From Candidatus Segatella albertsiae (lineage in GTDB: Bacteria > Bacteroidota > Bacteroidia > Bacteroidales > Bacteroidaceae), in NCBI GenBank assembly GCA_002451555.1, contig DKCU01000018.1, positions 1 through 49,291 on the forward strand: a stretch of 49,291 nt of DNA, in the 5' to 3' direction. The notes under the pieces are model-generated. The model was given only the letters and a program-made list of their open reading frames with translations. It was not told the origin of the DNA and did not search any database. The translations under genes and the position numbers were made by a program. This document shows positions 8,399 through 16,671 of this stretch, one piece after another (position 1 is the first letter of the stretch; each line of letters begins with the position of its first letter).

Positions 8399-8532
8399 AC
8401 CGCACACCGCACAGACTTACGATAACTATCTATAACGCAATCGCTTACAGAGTGCGGTGAGAAGCCAGCACCGCACAAGGGAAAACATACTGTATAACAG
8501 ACAATTACACCATATCTTGTGCGGTGTGCGGT
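8399..8532. repeat. Nested inverted repeats with ACCGCAC arms
   Basis: The 15-base arm ACCGCACACCGCACA (8399-8413) is the exact reverse complement of 8518-8532. Inside it, GTGCGGTG (8452-8459) pairs with CACCGCAC (8469-8476), so ACCGCAC occurs repeatedly in both directions. A cruciform or a long hairpin RNA could form. It lies between the convergent ATPase and heparinase genes. A terminator function is possible but there is no T-run. Confidence 0.75.
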
Positions 8533-8618
8533 CAAAAACGAGATAGGAGGTTCTCTCAACTACAGATGACCATCTACGAAATCATAGTATGGGACATTTC
8601 AAAGTCTGTCTCGCCTAT

Positions 8619-8684
8619 ACAAGCAGACTGTCTCACTAAGACAAGCAGACTGTCTCACTAAGACAGGCAAACTGTCCTAGGCAG
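8619..8684. repeat. 22-bp tandem repeat, two exact units and one degenerate
   Basis: Units 8619-8640 and 8641-8662 are identical, each 22 bases beginning ACAAGCAGACTG. Bases 8663-8684 are a degraded third copy. GACTGTC and its complement GACAGTC recur, so small hairpins can form. I see no gene between 8392 and 8735. Confidence 0.85.
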
Positions 8685-8735
8685 ACAGTCTCAGCTACTT
8701 CCCCTCATAGATTCAAAATACTAACGCATAAAATT

Positions 8736-11099
8736 TTACTTCACCATCGCAACCTTTCCATTCTCTGAGCAAACAATCTTCTGCCCACTTCCATCCTTCA
8801 GCTTCACGACGATGCCCACGGCACCTTGTTCGCTCGGCGTGAAGTAATCGACCGATGCAATGTCGCCCGGCTCAGTATCAGAACTTGGCTCATATACACA
8901 GACGAATGGATGATTCCACGCCTCGCCATTCTGACGAGCCACGAAAGTCAAGACTGGCTGCTTCTCAATATTGTATGGTTGGTTAGGCATACGCTCGTAT
9001 TCGAGGTTGGCAGGAGAGAGAGCCTTGAAGATGGTACGGTTCTCGTCCGCCTTCATCCACATCGTCATCGTAATCTCTTTCTGACCGTCCATCGCCTCAA
9101 CCACCTTGTCATCCTCTATCTTCGTCACGAACTGGGTCTTGATGGAAGAAGTCATATCCGCTGACACCTTATTATATATATAGGAGTAAGCATAGAGATG
9201 ACCGCCTGCAAAGGCGAGTTCTTCTGTAGGAGCCATCTGCAAAGGTTTATCAGTCGCAGCATCTACAACCTTCATCTCCTGCCCAAGATTGTGATAGAAG
9301 TAATCGTGGGTCTTGTCGTTTCCGTCCTTTCTCTTGCTACGGAAAACGTCGATGTAAAATCCGCCCTTGTCCGAAGTCTTCACGATGACTGTAGTACGTT
9401 GCTGCTCCGACTGGGTCTCCGGCTCGATGAAACTCACCGTAGCGTAAGTCATCTTCTCTTTCTGCTCAGAGAGTTTCTTGGACGAAACCTGATTTTCGCT
9501 CACCTCAGGATAGGAGGCGATGACCTTGAAGCCATGCTGCGACATCATCACAGGATAGCTCGACACTCCATCCACCACCACCGTGTTATGGGCAGGCATT
9601 TGGGAATAATATTCCGAATAGTCCAAGCCGCTATAGAGATACTTGCCTATACCAGCGTCAGGACCGAGCACATAACCCTTGCCATAAAGTTCCAAGGAGA
9701 TTCCGTTGGCGTGGGCGTGGTTGCCAAGGCTCCCATTGAGCGAAGCCATGAGGTCGTGCTGCTTGTTCATACCCGTGCGCATTGCTATCCAAGAGACATT
9801 CGGCGCATAGAACATCGTACTCGTATATCGTTCTAACGCCATTTGAGGGGCATTCGAAGCCACAGCTGCCTTGAAGAGATTCATCTCCGAGATGAGGGGT
9901 TTGTTCTTATGACGAGCAGCATACTTCAAGATATTATCGATGCCACCTTGGTTCAAGTAACCCGGATGGGTATCGCCGAAGCCTGCTATCATACGGTTGG
10001 GGAAAAGATATTCCGCCGAAGTTTTCACTGCATCTACTAGAATAGGACACTTGGCGAAGAGGTCGATGCCCGTCTTCTCGTCGAACCTATTGGCAAAGTC
10101 GCTGATAGTACCGAGTACGGTGGTGCTATAGCCTGGGGACTCATACCAAGTCTTGGAATCCTTATCGAATCCAAAGTCGATGAGCTTATTCATGCTCCAC
10201 TGTCGAATGCTATTTTGATTGACGATATAATCGAGATAGTATTGCTTGCCCTTGCCATCGGCATAGGCTTGATTGTCTTGCAGAACGAGGGCAATCTTCA
10301 CGATGAAATCTGCCTGAAACAAATCCCAGTTGTTATGAGGCACACCATTGGCAATGATGTTCTCCGCCCATTTCTTAAAACCCGTCTCGATGATAGGCTG
10401 GTCTTCCTTCACCAAATCTTTGATAAGCGGATACATCTGGGTAAGTTCATTGATGATATCCTCATGGATTACCTCGAAGGTAGTCATGCCGACAAGCGTC
10501 TGCTGATGGCCATGATTGAGGTCGATAGGCACGTTGCGGTAAGCGATGCCCTTCATATAGACATCGAATACCTTAGCCGCCATCTTGCCATAATGCTCGT
10601 CTCCAGTGGCGGCATAGATGCGGGCGGCATCACGAGCGATTCCCATGATTTGACGGTTCACGCCCTGGATATTGCATCCCGTCTTGGAAGGATGCGCCTT
10701 CTCCATCTTTCCCGTGGAACGATTAATATAAGTAACATTACCTTGCTCATCATCATCGTAAGGCACGAGGTCTTCAAGTTTCGGGCGGTTGTACTGCGAT
10801 TCCGTACCTCGCAAACCCGAATACTTCACGGTAGGCGCAACAGCACGCTCCCCACCAGGACGAGCGAAAGCCTCACCATTGACAAAGACATCTGTGGCAT
10901 GGGTCTTCCAGTACATCTGCAAGCGAGAATAGAGCCAGTCGGGCTGTTTATCGACTTGGCTCATCACGTACTCTATCTTTCCCTTCAGCTTGATTATCTC
11001 CGGGTCTTCCACCTTCTTCTTGCCCTTGGCAGAAACAAAGGTGCTGCTAACCAAGAGCAAGCAAGCGGCCAAAATCATGTATAAAACTTTCTGTTTCAT
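8736..11099 (-). CDS. Heparinase II/III family polysaccharide lyase
   Basis: A 787-residue secreted enzyme. The signal peptide is MKQKVLYMILAACLLLVSS and on to FVSAKG. An (alpha/alpha) toroid domain rich in helices follows, with PIDLNHGHQQTLVG and VPHNNWDLFQADF as likely cleft segments. A C-terminal beta-sandwich contains GNHAHANGISLELYGKGYVL and MPAHNTVVVDG, the hallmark of heparinase II/III lyases (PL12/15/17/21-like). The family cleaves uronic-acid polysaccharides such as heparin or alginate by beta-elimination; the substrate cannot be told here. It is divergent from the beta-helix glycosidase at 11263. No SusC/SusD pair is next to it. A -7 box on the minus strand is at 11168-11175. Confidence 0.88.
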   Translation of the reverse strand: MKQKVLYMILAACLLLVSSTFVSAKGKKKVEDPEIIKLKGKIEYVMSQVDKQPDWLYSRLQMYWKTHATDVFVNGEAFARPGGERAVAPTVKYSGLRGTESQYNRPKLEDLVPYDDDEQGNVTYINRSTGKMEKAHPSKTGCNIQGVNRQIMGIARDAARIYAATGDEHYGKMAAKVFDVYMKGIAYRNVPIDLNHGHQQTLVGMTTFEVIHEDIINELTQMYPLIKDLVKEDQPIIETGFKKWAENIIANGVPHNNWDLFQADFIVKIALVLQDNQAYADGKGKQYYLDYIVNQNSIRQWSMNKLIDFGFDKDSKTWYESPGYSTTVLGTISDFANRFDEKTGIDLFAKCPILVDAVKTSAEYLFPNRMIAGFGDTHPGYLNQGGIDNILKYAARHKNKPLISEMNLFKAAVASNAPQMALERYTSTMFYAPNVSWIAMRTGMNKQHDLMASLNGSLGNHAHANGISLELYGKGYVLGPDAGIGKYLYSGLDYSEYYSQMPAHNTVVVDGVSSYPVMMSQHGFKVIASYPEVSENQVSSKKLSEQKEKMTYATVSFIEPETQSEQQRTTVIVKTSDKGGFYIDVFRSKRKDGNDKTHDYFYHNLGQEMKVVDAATDKPLQMAPTEELAFAGGHLYAYSYIYNKVSADMTSSIKTQFVTKIEDDKVVEAMDGQKEITMTMWMKADENRTIFKALSPANLEYERMPNQPYNIEKQPVLTFVARQNGEAWNHPFVCVYEPSSDTEPGDIASVDYFTPSEQGAVGIVVKLKDGSGQKIVCSENGKVAMVK

Positions 11100-11167
11100 G
11101 CGATATTCAATTCATTTGTTTTGCTAGTAATACGATTGGCAAAACAAATATACGTAACATTGAAATG

Positions 11168-11175
11168 CAAAGGTA
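11168..11175 (-). promoter_or_regulatory. -7 box TACCTTTG for the heparinase-like gene
   Basis: The minus strand reads TACCTTTG, matching TAnnTTTG, about 70 bases before the start at 11099. It lies in the spacer shared with the divergent glycosidase gene. Confidence 0.6.
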
Positions 11176-11262
11176 TAAAAAGAATTTGCTACTCAGCATT
11201 TTATTTAAGTGTTTTTCTATCTTAATACGTACTATTATCAAAACAACATAAAAAACATCATT

Positions 11263-12681
11263 ATGAAGAAGACATTACTGACATTATCGCTATGCCTTGC
11301 CTGCTTAGCCACTTTTGCCAAAGACCGTTTGGTGACATCAAAAGCTCCAGCAGGCATTGAACTTAAGAATGATTTCAAGGTACAGGCACGTGTAAACGGT
11401 GGCAAATGGCAAGACATCGACACCTACGCCTTCAAGGTGGATAGAGTGGCAAATGCCAAGCACAATGTGGAGAAAACCTCCGTAGCTAAATTCGAGTTCG
11501 AAGGAAAAGTAGAAATACAGGTAAAGAGCTTGGCTCAGGATATCAATAGTTATAAGATTCGCCCGAATTCCTACGGAATCAAGGCAAAGCAAGAGGGCAA
11601 CACACTGACATTCTCTCTCGACCGCCCTCGCTACCTCTCCGTGGAAATCAACGGCAACATCTACCAGAATCTCCAAATCTTCGCTGATAACGTATTAGAA
11701 AAACCTAAGGTAAAAAAGAAAAAGGACCTGATGTATTTCGGCCCTGGCGTACACGACTTCAAAGGTGATTCCATCCATATTGCGTCAGGCAAGACTGTTT
11801 TCATTGATAACGGAGCTGTCATCAAAGGCTGGCTCTCCACTTATGGATCTCGCGATGTCAAGATTATCGGTCATGGCATCGTTATGCCTGGGCACCATGA
11901 GGGCATCATGGTGAGATATTCCAAGAATGTCTATATCGACGGTCCGCTCACCACCCAGTTGCCTATCGGCGGAAGTGATTCCGTCACCGTGAAGAATGCC
12001 AAGGTGATGAGTTGGTATGGTTGGGGCGATGGATTCAATATCTTTGCCAGCAACAACGTGTATCAAGAGCATCTCTTCGCTCGCACCAGCGATGACTGCT
12101 CCACCATCTACTGCACCCGCAAGAACTATCATGGCGGTTGCAAGAACATCACCATCAAGGACTGTGTCTATTGGGCTGATGTGGCTCACCCTATCATGAT
12201 CGGCCTGCACAGCGAGACACCTGACTTGGAGGAAGTAACCAACGTGCTCTACAAGGATATCGACATCTTGGAACATTGTGAGAACCAGATAGACTACCAA
12301 GGCTGCATCGGCATCAACGATGGCGACAACATCTTGGTAAAGGGTGTTACCTTCGAGAACTTCCACATCGACAACATCCGAAAGGGAATGATTCTCAATA
12401 TGCGAGTATGCTTCAACAAGAAGTATTGCACCGCCCCTGGTCGTGGCATCGAGGACATTACTTTACGAAATATCGCCTATACAGGCAAAGAACCTAATAT
12501 GGGCATCATCGCAGGTTACGACTCTAACAGAAAGGTGAAGAACATCCGCTTCGAGGACTTCTCCATCAATGGCAAGGTTATCTCGGATGACATGGCAGGA
12601 AAGCCTAAGTGGTATAAGACCGCCGACATGGCGAATATCTATCTGAACGACCATGTTGAGAATGTGATATTTACAAAATAA
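11263..12681 (+). CDS. Secreted right-handed beta-helix glycosidase (GH28/GH49-like)
   Basis: A 472-residue protein. I chose the ATG at 11263 because it gives a clean signal peptide (MKKTLLTLSLCLACLATFAK); the longer frame from 11209 would add 18 residues of non-signal sequence. The N-terminal part (YKIRPNSYGIKAK, then LDRPRYLSVEINGNIYQNLQ) resembles the N-terminal domain of GH49 dextranase-like enzymes. The rest is a parallel beta-helix with turns such as GHGIVMPGHHEG, GWGDGFNIFASN and RTSDDCSTIY; the paired Asp in the last resembles the catalytic acids of GH28/GH49. It probably acts in the periplasm or outside, with the divergent lyase. The substrate is unknown. Confidence 0.75.
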   Translation: MKKTLLTLSLCLACLATFAKDRLVTSKAPAGIELKNDFKVQARVNGGKWQDIDTYAFKVDRVANAKHNVEKTSVAKFEFEGKVEIQVKSLAQDINSYKIRPNSYGIKAKQEGNTLTFSLDRPRYLSVEINGNIYQNLQIFADNVLEKPKVKKKKDLMYFGPGVHDFKGDSIHIASGKTVFIDNGAVIKGWLSTYGSRDVKIIGHGIVMPGHHEGIMVRYSKNVYIDGPLTTQLPIGGSDSVTVKNAKVMSWYGWGDGFNIFASNNVYQEHLFARTSDDCSTIYCTRKNYHGGCKNITIKDCVYWADVAHPIMIGLHSETPDLEEVTNVLYKDIDILEHCENQIDYQGCIGINDGDNILVKGVTFENFHIDNIRKGMILNMRVCFNKKYCTAPGRGIEDITLRNIAYTGKEPNMGIIAGYDSNRKVKNIRFEDFSINGKVISDDMAGKPKWYKTADMANIYLNDHVENVIFTK

Positions 12682-12693
12682 AACAAAATCAAT

Positions 12694-13112
12694 ATGGAAA
12701 AGAATTATAAGCATTTTTTGATATTCTTCGGACTATCACTTGTGTTGTTCTTTGTAACAACAGCATTTAACGCCTTTCGTTCCATCTATCTCTCGTCATG
12801 GATGATAGTGTTGCTTTCGCTTTATTGACATGGCTAAGTCTAAACAAATGCAAGGACAAGGGCATTCAAATGCCTCTAGTTCTCATTGCTATATTACTAG
12901 GTAGCATAATTTTGGAAGTTCCAGAAAGAATCATCCATTATGAGAATACCTGTCACTCGCTATTAATTCCTATCATAAAAGCTATCAGCATTGTTTTGAC
13001 TGCGGTTTGCTTTCATAAAAGAAACCTTGCAATCATTATTATCTCAATAGCTGTAATTGCCCTTCTAAACACTGTAGGGCAAATGGAATGGATTGCTTTT
13101 TGTGACAAATAA
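12694..13112 (+). pseudogene. Small multi-pass membrane protein split by a frameshift
   Basis: Two overlapping frames look like one broken gene. From the ATG at 12694 the first frame gives MEKNYKHFLIFFGLSLVLFF and ends at SWMIVLLSLY then TGA near 12828. The second frame, open from before 12798, continues as LLTWLSLNKCKDKGIQMPL and two or three more hydrophobic helices to 13112. One base gained or lost around 12815-12828 would join them as IVLLSLLTWLSLN. I do not recognise the family. Sequencing error, a true pseudogene or two separate small proteins are all possible. Confidence 0.55.
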
Positions 13113-13136
13113 TCGAAAATAAGCAATAATTAATTA

Positions 13137-13176
13137 GAGGACATTATACTTTGAAAAGCATAATGCCCTCTTTTTT
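13137..13176 (+). terminator. Intrinsic terminator
   Basis: GAGGACATTAT (13137-13147) pairs with ATAATGCCCTC (13160-13170), with one mismatch, followed by six T. It sits between the broken membrane protein gene and the convergent ATPase, so it ends plus-strand transcription. Confidence 0.75.
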
Positions 13177-13229
13177 ACATATCTCTTCTTCTAACTTTCT
13201 TTAAAATTCCAACAGCAATGATGCTACAT

Positions 13230-14582
13230 TTACCCCCTAAACAAATTGGATAACGCATAAAGGGGATTCACTATTATCTCTTTCCCCTTTGGGCTTATAA
13301 ATTCTCCAAAATTCTCCAACGAACAACGAATAGCATACTTAATATGCTCTTTCTCCATAAAAACATAAAGACTCGCCATCGAACCTCGTAATCCCGACTT
13401 TACCTCCAACGGCACAATGTCTATGCCACGAGACAAAACATAATCTACCTCCGAGACCGTTCCACGAGATAAGTTTTGCCAATAACACAAGTCATGTCGC
13501 TCATTGGATGACATATACTTGAGTAATTCCAAACCTGCAACCATCTCTGTCAAACTTCCTTTATCCACCAAGTCTGCTGCATTGGCAACCAACAATTCTT
13601 TCACAAGAGCATTCGTAGTGTCACCTATTCCCAATAGATTTAACAGAAAACCATGGTCTATCAAATTGTACTTTACAAACTTCGGATTGATTTCCGCACC
13701 AAGCGGAATACCATTAGCAGCAGTATGCCAAACAGGTATAATGACACCTGCATCTCTCAACATCTCCAAGGCATTCTTCACTTGTGCCGTCGTATATTCC
13801 CCTTCTACTTGGCTATACACAAATTTACTCCCTATCTGATGAGCTACACTAAACAAAGTTTGTCGCAACAACACTGGGTCTGTTTTTGCTTTATACTTCA
13901 TAAAGTCATCTATATAAGTTTGCTTTAACTCACTAAGAATCTGGTCAACTTCCAAAAAGCTCTTAGTTTTGACGTACTTAGCTACAGCCGCAGGCATCCC
14001 TCCTATAAGCAAAAAAGAACGGAAACGCTCTACTAGCCTCTCATAAAATGCACTCATCAACGGTTTCTGAGGAGTAGCATTCTGTTTTATCCCGACTAAA
14101 CTATCCTCACCTAAAGCATATAAGAATTCGTCAAAAGACATCGGATATACAAACATAGAACGAATGCGTCCCACTCCATAAGCCCCTAAGTCTTTCAAAG
14201 CAAACTCCAAGAGAGAACCTGCCGCGATGACATGGAGTTCGGGATAATCCTCCTTGAAGAACCACAAACTGTGTATCGCATTTGGACATGCTTGTATTTC
14301 ATCCAAAAATAAAAGTGTTTTGCCTGGAAGAACTGGTACCTTGAAGTATGCAGACAACTGCTCTGAAATAAACTTTACGTCCAAGTCGGCAGCAAAGAAT
14401 TCCTTGACAGCTTTGTCTCGTTCAAAATTTACTTCCAAGAAATAAGGAAAGGATGCTCCCAAATGCCTAATGGAACTTGATTTTCCCACCTGTCGTGCTC
14501 CCCTTACAAGCAATGGCTTATGTTCGTCCGAGTTCTTCCACGCTTCCAACTCTTTATCTACTTGTCTTTTCAGATACTCCAT
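13230..14582 (-). CDS. AAA ATPase with DUF4143 and nuclease-like tail
   Basis: A 450-residue ATPase. Walker A GARQVGKS is at residues 28-35, Walker B LLFLDEIQ has D94 and E95, and AAGSLLEFAL is the sensor-like strand. The C-terminal DUF4143 part includes EVDYVLSRGIDIVPLEVKSG, which has the D...ExK spacing of PD-(D/E)XK nucleases. The function of this group is unknown. It is monocistronic, with a minus-strand -7 box (TATCTTTG) at 14609-14616, 27 bases or more before the start. It is close in build to the intact gene at 36002 and may share its role. Confidence 0.85.
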   Translation of the reverse strand: MEYLKRQVDKELEAWKNSDEHKPLLVRGARQVGKSSSIRHLGASFPYFLEVNFERDKAVKEFFAADLDVKFISEQLSAYFKVPVLPGKTLLFLDEIQACPNAIHSLWFFKEDYPELHVIAAGSLLEFALKDLGAYGVGRIRSMFVYPMSFDEFLYALGEDSLVGIKQNATPQKPLMSAFYERLVERFRSFLLIGGMPAAVAKYVKTKSFLEVDQILSELKQTYIDDFMKYKAKTDPVLLRQTLFSVAHQIGSKFVYSQVEGEYTTAQVKNALEMLRDAGVIIPVWHTAANGIPLGAEINPKFVKYNLIDHGFLLNLLGIGDTTNALVKELLVANAADLVDKGSLTEMVAGLELLKYMSSNERHDLCYWQNLSRGTVSEVDYVLSRGIDIVPLEVKSGLRGSMASLYVFMEKEHIKYAIRCSLENFGEFISPKGKEIIVNPLYALSNLFRG

Positions 14583-14608
14583 TTTTGCTATTTCATTGAT
14601 TCATAGTG

Positions 14609-14616
14609 CAAAGATA
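14609..14616 (-). promoter_or_regulatory. -7 box TATCTTTG for the ATPase gene
   Basis: The minus strand reads TATCTTTG, a match to TAnnTTTG, placed just upstream of the ATPase start at 14582. Confidence 0.65.
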
Positions 14617-14655
14617 GTACTTTAATCTGAATCAAAGGATATTATTTAAGTATAA

Positions 14656-14745
14656 TTATGAAAAAGTCAGAGGCTTTTTACGAGTGTTTTATGAAAAAGT
14701 CAGAGGCTTTTTACGGGTGTTTTATGAAAAAGTCAGAGGTTTCTT
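14656..14745. repeat. 33-bp tandem repeat copying the 3' end of the CPBP gene
   Basis: The segment ATGAAAAAGTCAGAGG recurs at 14658, 14691 and 14724, a period of exactly 33 bases. The last copy is the 3' end of the CPBP gene (minus strand, KKPLTFS and stop). Because 33 is a multiple of three, the two extra copies keep the frame and each would encode NTRKKPLTFS and a stop. Confidence 0.9.
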
Positions 14746-15561
14746 CAATCTCATTATCATCTGTATGAAGCTTGGTATCATGATGCAGAGCGAGAAGCCT
14801 ACCGCATAATACATCGTCTTCTCATCACCATGGAAGAGGTCAATAAGCTTGCCATTGCTCTGTGGTGCGATATTGGCAAGGATGTAAGCCACGGTGTTGT
14901 TCACCCAGTGCATTAAGATGCCTGGCACAAGGCTCTTCGTGCGATAATACATCCAGCCCAACAGCAAGCCCATCAAGAGGGCATTGACAAACTGGGCGGT
15001 ATTTCCATGCGCCACACCAAACAATGCTGCAGAAATCATGATAGCCACCCAATGGTTCTTCTTGCTCATCATACCCAACAAGGTACGAAGAATGGCACCA
15101 CGGAACACGATCTCCTCGGCAAGCGGAGCCAAGATGCCAACAGCCACATAGCCCCAAGGTTCTTTCATCAATCCCTCGAAGATATTTTCGGTGCTCTTGT
15201 CCATCTCTATGCCCAAGCTTTCCCAAAGAAAAGACAATGGGATGATGGTGCCCAATGTGAAAAGAGCTACCCAAAGGAGTGAAGCCCAAGGCTTGGAAAG
15301 CAAATAGTCGCGAGTGAGCGGTGTCCACTTCGTCTTCAAGAAAATAATCAGTGTGATAAGATTGCTGAATACCGTGGACAACGCCAAGAGCACAGGGTTA
15401 CTACCTGCGGTCATCGAAGAGAGTACGCTCTTATAAACCTCACCTTTCATAGCCGCCCAGATACCTGCGCCAGCATACATCACAACCAACTGCACTACTA
15501 TAAATATAATAAGGTATAGGATTACATCCCATATTCCTTTTTTCAAACTAATCTTTGCCAT
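14722..15561 (-). CDS. CPBP family intramembrane metalloprotease
   Basis: A 279-residue membrane protein with about seven hydrophobic helices. The CPBP (Abi) signatures are present: EEIVFRGAIL (EExxxR), FGVAHGN (FxxxH) and GILMHWVNN (HxxxN). The family includes the CAAX prenyl endopeptidase Rce1 and, in bacteria, proteases linked to bacteriocin self-immunity or stress; the target here is unknown. The gene lies 40 bases downstream of ribF on the same strand and may be co-transcribed. Its 3' end is repeated twice downstream, in frame. Confidence 0.9.
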   Translation of the reverse strand: MAKISLKKGIWDVILYLIIFIVVQLVVMYAGAGIWAAMKGEVYKSVLSSMTAGSNPVLLALSTVFSNLITLIIFLKTKWTPLTRDYLLSKPWASLLWVALFTLGTIIPLSFLWESLGIEMDKSTENIFEGLMKEPWGYVAVGILAPLAEEIVFRGAILRTLLGMMSKKNHWVAIMISAALFGVAHGNTAQFVNALLMGLLLGWMYYRTKSLVPGILMHWVNNTVAYILANIAPQSNGKLIDLFHGDEKTMYYAVGFSLCIMIPSFIQMIMRLKKPLTFS

Positions 15562-15601
15562 CGATAATCTAATTTATAATGTATAATTAATAATGCATAA
15601 A

Positions 15602-16600
15602 TCACTCTACCTCCTTCTCAAAGAGTTCGAGCACAGTCTTCTCATCCTCCTTCAATTGCGCAGCCAACTCCTCTGGACAATCAAACTTCCTTTCTCCTCT
15701 GATTCGCTTCACAAAACTGACGAGCAAAAGTTGATTATAGATATCGCCGTCAAAATTGAAGATGTGTGTCTCCAACGTTATCTGCTTGCCATTGAAGGTG
15801 GGGCGAGTGCCGATGTTCATCATACCCCGCTTCCATACCACGGTATTCTCCATGCGAGCCTTCACTGCATAGACACCAGGGGCAGGGATGAGTTGACCAA
15901 AATGGGTAATGTCGAGGTTGGCAGTCGGGAAACCCAACTTCCTTCCCTCATGATAGCCATTCACCACCTTTCCGATGATGGTATAAGGGTAGCCGAGGCA
16001 CTGGTTAGCCATCGCCACCTCACCTTCCTTCAAGAAAGAACGTATCACGGAAGAGGAGATGTTGATGCCGTCTATCTGAAAGGCTTCGTTCTTGATGACC
16101 TCGATACCCATCTCCTTGCCGTAGCGCACGTAATCGTCGAAAGTTTCTTCTCGATTATGCCCAAACCGATGGTCGTAACCGATGAAGAGTTTCCTCACGT
16201 TGAGATGGTCGCAGAGCACCTGTTGCATGAACTCACGAGCCGAGAGTGCCGCCATCGTCTTGTCGAAATGCAAGACCACGGTATTATCCACCTCCGTCTT
16301 CGAGAGAAGAAGGAGCTTGGAATCGAGTGTACTCAACATCTCCGGCTGGTAATCGCTCTGCAACACCTTGCGAGGATGCTCGTCGAAGGTGATGATGGTG
16401 GATTGCAATCCGTCCTGTCGAGCCGTCTCCACCAGATGATGTATCAAAAACTGATGTCCGCGATGCACACCATCGAAGAAGCCGATGGTTGCCACACATG
16501 GTTGGGGTTCCGACACAGAAGTCGCGACCTCATCCCCTATGTCGCCATGACCAACCGTTCGAAGCGTGAGCTTACCTTGTTTATAATATAATGTCCTCAT
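15602..16600 (-). CDS. ribF: Bifunctional riboflavin kinase/FAD synthetase
   Basis: A 332-residue enzyme that phosphorylates riboflavin to FMN and adenylylates FMN to FAD in the cytoplasm. The N-terminal adenylyltransferase domain shows VATIGFFDGVHRGHQFLI (the nucleotidyltransferase HxGH-type motif). The C-terminal flavokinase domain shows GRKLGFPTANL and NIGTRPTFNG, with LETHIFNFDGDIY after it. Length is normal. It sits upstream of the CPBP gene and 72 bases downstream of the P-type ATPase start-to-stop direction, all on the minus strand. This is a housekeeping gene and the identification is firm. Confidence 0.95.
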   Translation of the reverse strand: MRTLYYKQGKLTLRTVGHGDIGDEVATSVSEPQPCVATIGFFDGVHRGHQFLIHHLVETARQDGLQSTIITFDEHPRKVLQSDYQPEMLSTLDSKLLLLSKTEVDNTVVLHFDKTMAALSAREFMQQVLCDHLNVRKLFIGYDHRFGHNREETFDDYVRYGKEMGIEVIKNEAFQIDGINISSSVIRSFLKEGEVAMANQCLGYPYTIIGKVVNGYHEGRKLGFPTANLDITHFGQLIPAPGVYAVKARMENTVVWKRGMMNIGTRPTFNGKQITLETHIFNFDGDIYNQLLLVSFVKRIRGERKFDCPEELAAQLKEDEKTVLELFEKEVE

Positions 16601-16671
16601 CTATATTCCTCTAATTAGTATAGAATCACATTCTAATCGTTTGTCTCAATTCACATTTTACTTTTATCGCC

